Source of the DNA: Dromiciops gliroides
Lineage: Eukaryota > Chordata > Mammalia > Microbiotheria > Microbiotheriidae
DNA: 64,000 bases
Assembly: GCF_019393635.1 (NCBI RefSeq)
Contig: NC_057862.1
Coordinates: 265,250,441 to 265,314,440, forward strand
Reading direction: 5' to 3'
This document shows positions 21,680 to 32,600 of the stretch, piece after piece. The notes beneath the pieces are model-generated. The model ran no database searches. It was given only the letters and a program-made list of their open reading frames with translations, and had not been told where the DNA came from. Position 1 is the first letter of the stretch. Each line of letters begins with the position of its first letter. Made by a program: the position numbers and the translations under genes.

Positions 21680-22865
21680 GTTTAGGCCCTAGACCTAAGT
21701 CAAATAGGAGCTGCCAGTTCCAGAAGTCACCAAATACAGTCACCAATTGAGCCACCACTCCTAAGGCCCTTCCTCTCCCTGACACTGCTGTTTCCTGTAT
21801 CACCAATATGGCTATAATGTGGCTACCCAAACTTCCTGCCCCCCTCTGTTCCTCAAAGATGCCACCACCCATATTCAAACTTTCTTCCTAGCAACTCCTT
21901 CCATCGCATTCCACCTCATCTTCTTACTCTCTTCACTTCCTAGTACTAGCTGAAACCTGGCTTTCCTTTGGTTCTCCAATGCTGGCTACTTCTTGCATCA
22001 TGTCTCTAGAATAAGGCAAGACTTGCTCCATATTGTCACTTCCAGACTTTCCCTTGCTACTCAACATCCTTTTCAGTTTATTCCACCAAATTATAGCTAA
22101 GCCTTATCATTTTCATCTACTGTGGGACACTTTTCCATCTTCCCCAGTGACCAGGGGATGGATTTTCTCCACCTCTTAATTTCTGCCATCACCTATGGTG
22201 GCTTCAATATTTATGTGGTTTACTTTATGAACATTCTAGTCTCAGCTACTTACATGATACCAAATAGGGAATGCAACTCTATTTCTATCCTGTATCATCA
22301 TGAAAAATTGTTGCAACTCCACTGTCCTTAACTCTTGAAATTTTTCCCTATTAAGAATTCCCTGTCTTTCCAACTTTTTGACTACCTCACTTCTAAATCT
22401 GCTTTTCATTCCCTTAGAAACCTCCAGCCATTTTCTCTCCCTTTACTACATCACCTTAGATCTGGCTTCACTTCACTTCAGTCTCAATCCTATAATTAAA
22501 TCAGTTCAGTAAAAACATCCTTTGTCCTCCCACTGTTCCATCTTGCTAACCCAAAACCCCAGATCATTCCTGTCTGCCTCCCCCATACAAAGAAAATCAG
22601 TAAGGTCACTTTCAAAAAGAATTTTAGCATAAGGGTGCTTAAGGAGAATAGTCTATACTGTCTATTGATCTCACCCCTGCCCTTTTATACCCCAGTTCAC
22701 TTATGAAAGCCCTCATCTCTGCTAGCTGAAATACTTTTTGTCCTTCAAGGCCCAAATCAGTGGCCTCCTCCTCCATGATGTCCATAGCAATAAATAGCTC
22801 ATCCTGCTAATATTTTGTATCCTTAGTGTTGAGCAGTGTCCTACATATTAATGATTGTTTACTGG
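21680..22865 (+). mobile_element. L2 copy, sense, with internal loss
   Basis: 21680-22640 resembles the 5' (endonuclease) part of L2 ORF2 (TGAAACCTGGCTTTCC, GGCTTCAATATTTATGTGG). 22690-22865 is an L2 3' end. The middle is missing. Confidence 0.5.
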
Positions 22866-22902
22866 ATAGATGGATGGATGGGTGGGTGGGTGGGTAGATG
22901 AA
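22862..22902. repeat. (GGAT/GGGT)n short tandem at an L2 end
   Basis: GGATGGATGGATGGGTGGGT-type units directly at the end of the L2 copy, as expected from L2's tandem 3' terminus. Confidence 0.85.
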
Positions 22903-22984
22903 TTTGCTGTCTGCCTCTTATAGAAAGTCACCTAGACACTGTGAAGCATTCACAGCCTACACCTGAACACAGAAAACCAGCCAG

Positions 22985-23629
22985 ATCTTTGATTCTCAAA
23001 ACTTTTATTAATAGCAAAAGTCAAAGCAGCCTTAGTGTCTGGTTAAATGTGAAGGTATAAGTGGTCAGGCCATAAGGCCTGTGGTGCATTAAGGGGAAAT
23101 GAGGGCAGAAGGGCTCCTGGGGGCGGTGGGGGGGACACTGCCCCAGGCTGCTCAGTAACACTGTGTGGGACAGAGGGTTTGTCTTTAGCCAAAGCAGGAC
23201 TCATATCCTTTCATAAATAAACATGGAATATAAGAAGCTGGGGGAAGGAGAGGGGAGATACATAGGAGGACCTACAGCCTCTTAGAGACAGAGAATGAGA
23301 AAAAAGGAATAATGGAAACAGAAAGGGGGCAGGGGTGGGAGCTCAAGAAAGGTGGCTAAAGAGATGAGGAAGTAAACCAAAACAGACTGAAAGGGAAAAA
23401 GAGAAGTAGTAGACACAATAATAATGGGGGTGGAGGACACCCAGGCAGATCTCAATAATACTGGGGAATCCTCGAGAATGCCCCCTCACACTTACATACA
23501 AAGCTGAGCCAAATTATTCACACCCCCTCAGAACTAAACTTCTTGTGCAGGAAATAGTAGGGGAGTGCTTACTCCCCTAGAAGAGTTGGGAATAGTAGGC
23601 TGGCCATCACGTGGGAGGGTCAGGACCCC
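22985..23629 (-). other. CRIP2: CRIP2 3' UTR with poly(A) signal
   Basis: From the CRIP2 stop the minus strand runs through non-coding, G-poor (plus-strand G-rich) sequence to an AATAAA on the minus strand (plus-strand TTTATT at 23004-23009). Cleavage is therefore expected near 22985-22992. No repeat was recognised inside. The exact end is inferred. Confidence 0.65.
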
Positions 23630-23697
23630 CTAGGGCTGGTCTTTAACTTCAGGGTCTTTGTCATAGATGTAGCTCCCTACTGCCCCAGTGTTCACTC
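23630..23697 (-). CDS. CRIP2: CRIP2 coding exon 8 (terminal)
   Basis: 68 coding bases after acceptor CAG. Encodes [20 protein letters not shown] then QP and a TAG stop. The last residues (KDPEVKDQP) differ slightly from the human tail (RDPEGKVQP as I recall it), and the protein is one residue shorter overall. Confidence 0.95.
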
Positions 23698-26600
23698 CTG
23701 TTGAGACGGTACAGAGAAGAAGATGGGGTCAAATGGTCATGGAAGGGGTCAGAGTCCAAAAAAGTCTTATGGTTGGGGTAGGTCAGGGAGGGGATGGGGA
23801 TGTCCTGATGACAATAGGGCTGCTTCCCAGGAATGTATAGATAGAAGGACTTAAAGTTCACTTTAAAGTGACTCTCCCCTTCCTTGCCATTTCAAACCAA
23901 CTGAAAAAGGTTCTATGCCAAACTCACCTTTTGGTCCAAAGAGAATTCCATAGCAAGGTTTATGGCAATATGGTTGTCCATCATGCTACGGAGGGATGAA
24001 AGAGAAAATGTCACTTCACAGACTGGGTATCTCCTCCATGGAGATTCTTCCATATACCCTCCACCTAGAAAGAATTTATCTTACACTCAGTCCTATTTCC
24101 CACTGTGTACTGAAGGGGAGAGGGATAGTCTGAGGAAAAATGGACCCATCAGGTTCTTCTGCTGTGACAGTATGTACATGTGAGCGTGTATGTTAGTGAG
24201 TGGGGGAGCGGAATAGCCTACTGGGAGAATCATGGACAACAGCGCTCTAGGTTGAAAGTCAAGAGATCTGGGTTCCAGTTGACTGCCACTAACCTACTCT
24301 CTGACCTTTGGTCTCAGTTTCCTCTACTGTAAAATAGAGACAATAACTCCTTCCATGCCTCCCTATCAGGACTTTTGTGATGGTCAAATGAAAACATGGA
24401 CTAGGAAGTCCTTTGTAAACTGTGAAGAGTATGATTTAAGGTCCTTCAAAACTCCTAACTGCCTGTGTTTGTGGTGATTTGTCAGTTCAAATTCCTGCTC
24501 GAAGCCACCAGAGGGCAGAATATACTAAGAGAAAAGCAAGTATGTGTAGGAGGAACTACCTTCAAAATGGTCCTGGTCTCTGTCACCAACCCTATGGACC
24601 TTGGGCTTGCCCTTCACTTACCTCCTTCTGTCTCCTCATACTCTCATGCCTGAGGTCACAATCTTCCTGCCCTCTCACTACAGATTCTTGCACTCAGCCA
24701 CAGACTTCTACACTTTGGATCTCCTTGTACCTTTGCCCCCACTCACCTCCGCATGTCCACCAGGTGTCAGTGTCTTTCCACAACGCTCACAGCGAAGGCA
24801 AGGCCGGTGCCAATCCTTTCCCAGTGATGTCACCTTCTCAGCTAGATGGGAGTGGGTATGATCAGATATTCTCTCCCCAAACACAAATATACAATGCCCT
24901 AAACCACACACAACTTTCACACATATATCCTCAAGACAATCATTCTCATCCATACAGGATCCTGACAAACAACACATTGACTTGAGATCTGAGATATAAA
25001 GTGCTCTGAGACACCTTCACACACATATTTCTAGTGCTTTGAGAAACAAACATAAACACAACTTCAAGACAGAACACACTTTTCTAAGTTTATGGCGTAA
25101 AGTGGGATGAGGGGTGGAGGGGAGACAAAATACAGGTAGGTGGAAAACACTTACCAAAATAGACCCTCTTGTTACATCGAGGACACATGTTGGGCTCCCC
25201 AGTGAAGGTTGTGACACTGGATGCTAAAACAAGATAGTTGGGAAATGGAGCTGAGCTGCCCCTGCCTGAGACACCTAAAGTCCTTCCCCAACAAGTACTC
25301 ACCTTTGCTGGGCCCTCTTGAGGGGCCACTGGCCTTTCGATCCTCTACTCGAACTGGGTGCTCAACAGGGCCAGTGACAGGAACCTCCTCTGACTGAGGT
25401 TTCTCATAGATGTAAGAGCCTGCGCCCCCAATGTTTACACCTGCACAAAAGCTCAGGTCACAAATAAACATTGGATCATAGAATCATAGGTTTGGAGCTA
25501 GAAGGGACTTAAAGGCCATCTAGTCCTACTCTCATTTTAGAGATGAGGAAATGGAGATGCAGAAGTTAAGTGACTTGCTCAAGGTCATACAAGTAACACA
25601 TGATTGAGGCAGGATGTAGAGGTCACAGTCAAAGACACAGCTCTCCTTCATACCTATATAATAACACAGATCACGTGCAGGTCCTGACATATAGTAAGTA
25701 CTTAATAAAAGTTTGTTAACTGACTGGATGGACATGACAAGATGGCTTACATGGCTTTCCCCACTGCTCCCTTCACTTGTGCAACCTCCATCTAACTGAA
25801 ATATCACCAACAAAGTGGTAAAGTGTCCAAACGGGATGACCTAAAACCTCTTCTCTACAAGCAAGGCACTAATCGAAGAGGGAGCTGGTCCTACCCTTGG
25901 ACCCAAATATTAAGAAAGGAAAGAGTAGGGGGCAGCTAGGTGGCACAGTGGATAAGGCACTGGCTCTGGATTCAGGAGCACCCGAGTTCAAATCCAGTCT
26001 CAGACACTTGACACTTACTAGCTGTGTGACCCTGGGCAAGTCATTTAACCCTCATTGCCCTGCAAAAAAAAAAGAAAAAGAAAAGAAAGAAAGAAAGAAA
26101 GGAAGGAAGGAAAGAAAGAAAGAAAAAAAAGGAAAGGGTAAACTTATCCCCTCCCAAACCCATCTCTAGGGCTAAAGGTCAGCCAAAGGAGTGTTTGAAC
26201 CATAGAATGGTCTAAGCTCAAGATTATGGTTTGGGTCATATAAGGTCATTGCAAATAAGAGGTCAGAGTTTGGGGTTATTGGATGTGAGGTCAAAGGTTA
26301 ATTTTTAGGTTATGGGGTTGAGGATCCTTGGATAGGCAATGGGAGTAAGGGTCATGAAATCATGGTTTTGAGCTATGAGATTTGAAAGTCACAGTTTGGG
26401 TCATGAGTTCGAGGGTCAAAAGTCACATTTTAGGCAATAGGGGTTGGGAATATAGTTCTTTCACATAGAATTGGAGGGGTGAGGGGCAGTAGGAAGCGCT
26501 GTGCATGTTAGGGGTGGGGGTGAAGAGGTCACAGAGTAGGCCACAGAAAGTTGGTGTCCCTACCTTTAGGACCAAACAGCGTGGCGTAGCAGGGCTTGTG

Positions 26601-29600
26601 GCAAAACGGCTTCCCATCGTGCTGGGGGAAGGGAGTCTGTCAGTGCATCCTGAGGGACCAGAACCCCTACACTTCCAAAGGGAACCTGGGCCCAGCTTGT
26701 TCATTCAACCACTTTCCCTTCAGTTTCCTATTCACCAAAACGCTCCCCCAACCAAGTGAATGCTTTTATTTCCAAAGGAGTCTCATACTTTCAGGACATA
26801 TGTGTTACAGCCTCCTTCAAATTCTATATATCTATCAAGGAGGGCAGACAGAGGAGATATGGGGACGATAACAGTCAGAGTCTTTAGGAAAACAGTATTG
26901 AAGTCACTGGGGAAACACAGTCAGTAGTTGTCAGGAATATATGAAATCACTGGGAGACAAGGTCATGGTACCTAAAGGGATGAAGTTAGGTCTTTGGGGA
27001 ATCAGGAAGTCCCTGAAAACTAGAGTATGTGGTGACCCCAGGAGAGTGAATTCAGAATGGATAGAACTCACCTCTGCATGTCCTCCGGGTGTCAGTGTCT
27101 TGCTGCAACGCTCACACTTGAGACAAAATTTATGCCAGTCCTTGCCCAGGGAGCTCACTTTTTCAGCTATTGAGACATGGGAGCAGAAACAGGAAAACTG
27201 AGGGTCTGTGCTATGCTCTGCCATCTCTCCCTTCTCTGCTTTCCCTCTCCCAGTCACTGACCTTGAATAATGATCGGAGTTGGGATCAGGGAGATCCCAT
27301 TCCCACAGCTACCCATAGAACCTACAGAATCCCATAGATTCTACCCATAGAATCACAGACTCTTGACTTCACCAATCATTTCACACTATACCTGTAATGG
27401 ACTCCCTCTATGACTAAAATTCTCAAGTCTTTTTTTATACATGTTATGTAGTCACACCTTCAACATGCTGTAATTTTGGATTGAAAACAAAACAAAGTGC
27501 AGGACTTTACATTTATTTTCATTTCATTACATTTGGTTCTTTGATATTTTAGGTAATATGGCAGAGAAATGGGGTAGCTTTGAAGCCAGGAAGACTTGTG
27601 TATAAATCCCACCTATGACACATACTATGTGATTCTGAGGAAGTCACTTAGTCTCCTAAACAACTATCTAAGACTATAAATTGCACTAGAAATGTCACCC
27701 TGTATTGGTCAAGGGAAGCACCTTTGGGTCACCATTTTACCCTGTTAAAATCTCACTAGATGACAGAGGGGATTCTAGTAATTCAACCATTTCTGATTAT
27801 ATTGAATTATACTATTCCTCAGACTATATATCTATACTGTCCATATTTTGAAAGGCTTTGTCATTTGTCAAGTATATTATGTCTACAACTTTCCAACACT
27901 CTACTATGCCAAAAAAGAAATATTTAGTTCTGTGGGGCAGCTAGGTGGCGCAGTGGATAAAGCACCGGCCCTGGATTCAGGAGGACCTGAGTTCAAATCC
28001 GGCCTCAGACACTTAATACTTACTAGCTGTGTGACCTTGGGTAAGTCACTTAACCCCAACTGCCCCGCAAAAAAAAAAAAGAAGAAGAAGAAATATTTAG
28101 TTCTGGAAGAACTCATCCTGTCTCTTAATGATTATTACTTTTCTTTCAAGTGATCAATTTAATAACATCTTAAAAATTTTTCTAAGCATCAAGTCAAAGT
28201 CATAAGTCAACAATAGTCCATGTGAATTTGAAAATATGTAGGAAAAGTCCCTAAACTATTGATAATGTGGCTCAGCAATTTCACATGTTAACATATCTAT
28301 TCCAAGGTGATCAACAGAAAGAAAGGTACCATAGAGGAAATTACTCAAAGCAGCACTTTGTGATAGCAAAAAAGCAAAAGGGGATGTCCATAATTTGGGG
28401 AATGGTTGAACAAATTGTGCTATATAAATATAATGACATATTACTACACTACAAGAAAAAATAAGTTTGAAAAATTCAAAAATTTCAGACTTGTATGAAC
28501 TGATACAAAACAAAATAAGTAGAACCAAGATAAAATACACAATGATCCCGATTATGTAAAAGAAAAAATACTAAAAGACATTAGAACTAAGAGCAATACA
28601 ATGATCAATCTTGACTCCAGAGAACTGCGAATGAAAAATAGTTTCATCTTGTTGGTAGAAACCACCACTGGACATAGGCGCAGAATGAGGCGTATGCTGT
28701 CAGATGTGGTAAATGTATTTTTTTGTTTGTTTATCTTTGTTTTCTTATACTTCTTTATTAAAAGAGGATTCTATCGTGGGACTAGTATTGAGAAACGATA
28801 GCACTGTTTTATTTTTTTAAGTATTAATTAAGTTTTTTTTCTAAAAGAACAAAAAGTTAATGTGAAAAAGATCCAGGTGCTTCAGTGGACTGCAAGCTCA
28901 ATAAGAGTTAAGAAGATAGAACATTCCAAAAAAGTCTAGGACAAGAGATATGATGATCCTCCTGTCCTTTGCCCTGGTCATCTGAAATACTGTGTCCAAT
29001 TCTGGGTACATCTTAGGAAGTCCACTGAAAAAACAAGTAGGTCAAAGGCATGGCAAGAGACTATTCTATAAGGCATTGTTTGAAGGAACTGGGAATGCTC
29101 AGTTTGAAAAGGAAAAGTCCTGGGGGTAGACGGTGGGTATATTGTTGCAGGGTATGCTCATTCAGATATGAGTTGGACTAGGCAAAGTCCCTTCTCAATT
29201 CTAAGATTCTATGTGCATGTCATGTTTGGGGAAGGCAGGGCAGAGTAGTTTTGTCTGGTTGGACTGAGGAATCACATGAGATAAATCAGGAAAGACAGAG
29301 TGATATTCAGTTATGAAGGGATACTAGGAAGAGGCCACAGAGAGCCAGGGGAGAGTTTTAAATAGGAGTAATATAACCATATCTATACATTAAAAAATTA
29401 TTTTGGTAGTGACATGAAGGCTATTTAAATCAGGGTGACAATGGAAACAGGAAGATATATTACTGAAATAATTGCTCTCCCATTTCACCTACTCAAGAGT
29501 CTTCCTTGCCCACTCCAGTTTACCAGTGATCACAGATCTCTTACAGTCCTCTGGTTCCTGAAGCACTTTTAGCCAAGGTCCTGCATCTGGCATTGATCCC

Positions 29601-32600
29601 AGCCTGTCGTGTGTTTTCTACAGTCCAAGTAAGCCCAGTCTTCCCAACCACACAAGTAAATTCAAATGATTCTTCCCAATGCTAGGGAACCCAGCTGGCT
29701 CCACCCACATGTCCACTCCCCTAAAGGTACTGTTATATCTCTAAAACAGAAGAAAACACAAAGCCACCCAGAAAAGGAGGCAGAGAATGAGAGTAGTGGC
29801 TTTGGGAGAGTGGAAGGCAATAAGGGCATGTAGCTGTTGCACAAAGTAGCTGCAAACATCTGGATCACAAAACCATTTTTGTTCCTAGGCCAGCAGTCAG
29901 TCACAGCAAGCAAAAGTGGGGGAAGGATGACAAAAGCCCTTTCCTTGGAATTTCCCCAAATTCTGGACAAGGAAGAAATACAGATGAATGTTCCCTCTCT
30001 TCAGGCTCTCCCTACACACTTTTTGCCATAAGAGCAACAGTCTGGGTGAAGAATTCCAACCTCCCTTTCCCTTCCAGTTGAGCTAGATTTGGGGAGCTCC
30101 ATTCCTGTCCTTCTTAGTGGCTTGAGAATGAGGACAGAAAGGAGAGACCAAGCCTAGCAGAGTCTATATTTAGTCCCGGATTTCCTGTTGGACAATAGAC
30201 ACTGCTCTCTCAGCCTAGGAGCAAGGGAAGGAAGCAGGGAGGGGCTCCTTCCCTCTCCTATTCTCTGCTCAAGGTGATGAGAAAAGCCAGGGGCTAGGCA
30301 TAATAGTTCTCTTCCAGCTCAGTAGACAGAAGCTGCCTCCCCCAAGCTGCTTCCCTCCTTCTTCCTCCCAGCCCCACCCCAGGAATAGTTCCAGGACAGG
30401 GGCAGAGACCAGGCACCTCCCACAGGCAGAGCCAAGTAACAGTGAATCAGGGCTTTGTTTTGAGAGCTGGCAGAGAAAGCAGAGGAACTGATGAGTGGGA
30501 TAGGGACTAAGACTGGGACCTGTTTCTTATCCCCAGATATCTGGTCAACCCCAGGGGTGATATGAATAGTTTCTGGATTTAACTTTCTAGAGAGGTCCAA
30601 GCCACTGTTGCACAGCCTCATCTCTTGGCTCAGCTTTTCTCCCCACCCATGGGTTCCTAATACTTATGACTCTCATTGTCCTGAAATTCTAAGATCCTCT
30701 CAGAGATGAAATGGAGATTATCAGGGACTACCCACTCAGAGATGGTATGGAAGGGAGAGGGGAGTCTGACTTCCAGAAAGAGCACAAGGCTTTTGCCACA
30801 CTTCCCAGAAATGCTGATTGGCTGCCTCTTTATTTTCCCCCCTCCTTTTTCCACCAGGGAACAGCTGTTCTGATTTCTCCTCCACAAAAAAAGAGTTCCT
30901 TAAAGGGTTCCTTTGTGTAGGGGTTGAGGGAGAGGAAGGATATCTGTGTATCTCTGTAAGGGAGATCTATTAGAGACAGGAAACAACCAAACCGAATGAA
31001 TGTTGGAGAGTGAAAGTACATGATCAGAAAGAAGGAAGAGGGCGGGATCAGCAAGGAATTCATATGGGAAGCAAGGGGAAAACATTCCATAATTGGTACT
31101 TGAAAAGGATTGTTTAATACTACTTACCCTGAATGGGTAAAAAGTAAGGAAGAGTGGCAGCCCATATAACCCAATCCTCATTTGTGAATATTAAAAAAAT
31201 ACTCAAACTATCAGAATAATAATTCACATTTCCATAGCTGTTTAAGGCTGACAACCTCCCTTTTGAGGCTGCCAGTGCTGGTATTATCTCCCTTTGACAA
31301 ATGAGAAAGCTCAGGTCTACAGAGCTGATAACAGAGCTAAGGCTGGAACCCAAGTACACTATCTCCTTATTCCTGTTCTTTTCATTCTCTACACAAGAGG
31401 CAACAGCTTAATCTCTACTCTGTCCAGTGAAATTTGTGAGCAATGTCATGTGCCAGCCTTTCTGGATTGGAACAGAAGATGAAAAGAGATAAGGGCTCCA
31501 GAGAAAGAGTCCAAGGTGAGCTCAGCTTTAACTAATTTCAATTTCCTAGGGAACAAGAAAGAAGCACTTAGGATGTGTATCCCAAACCTTAGTATTATGC
31601 TTTGGAAATGATTGATCCCAGACCCTCAATTTCACTGTCACTCAATTTCACTGTCACTTAAGTAGACTTCATTGACCTCCAAGCAACCAATAAGGTACTC
31701 CATTGGGAAAGGCCCTGTCTGATCACTAACTGTGATTATGTAGAATGGCTACCATGAGGCAAAGGCCAGGTTAGAGAGATAGAAGGGGCTGAGGCAGATG
31801 TAAGTTCAGGAGGCAGAATGGAAATGGGAACCAGTGAAGTAAATTCTAGATAAATCCAAGCCAGAGTAAGAGAATCCTTAGCCAGTTAAGGGGAGAGAGG
31901 GTAGAATGTAATGAGGAACTCAGTCTAGGAAGGGAAAAGGGAGAACTCAATCAGTTTTGGGTGGGTAGTCAAAGAAATCCATACCCCATGGAAAATGTCT
32001 GGTCTAGAAGCTCAGCAGTGAGGGGACATGGGCATGGTTAGGGATGTCAGTTCATACACAATCAAATAAATTAGGTGGAACTGACATTCACATTCTAGTA
32101 GAATAGGAGGTAACAAATAAGGTATTTTTTATGTGAAGGATGGGTTGGAGCTTTGTAAGGAAGTAAAAAAAAAAAGAATCTAGTATCAGAACAGGTATCT
32201 GTGTGGATCTAAAGAATGGTTTGGCAACTAGTTGGCACAGTGGATAGAGCACTGGGCCTAGAGTGCGGAAGACTCATCTTCCTGATTTCAAATCTGATCT
32301 CAGACAATTAATAGCTGTGTGACCTTGGGCAAGTCACTGTCTACCTCAGTTTCCTCATCTGTAAAATGATCTGGAGAAGGAAATGGCAAACCACTTCAGT
32401 ATCTTTGTCAAGAATGTCCCAAATGGGGCCATGAAGAGTTGGACATGACTGAAAATGACTGAACAACAAAAACAATGGTTCAGGCTATATGTGAATGAAT
32501 GAATCTGTCTAAGCCACATTTCTGTCTGCTCACAAGGTTTCATTTCATGCACGTGCCCAAGTAAGAGTCAATAAGGGCATATGTTAACAAGTCTGAGCTG

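Noticed and set aside
1-22984. CRIP1 gene expected downstream of CRIP2
   Set aside because: No LIM exon (CPKC...[14 protein letters not shown] or CNHPCY) could be found on either strand by reading.
24708-24977. Single 89-codon LIM-containing frame as a separate gene
   Set aside because: It is CRIP2 exon 6 read through into its introns; the splice sites bound it precisely.
26190-26460. CRISPR-like spaced repeats
   Set aside because: The repeats are degenerate, short and unevenly spaced, and the host is a vertebrate.
27934-28005. tRNA-gene-like heads of SINEs with box B (GGTTCAAATCC-like) text
   Set aside because: SINE heads descend from a tRNA but lack a foldable tRNA gene. Each is part of a longer SINE with its own target duplication.
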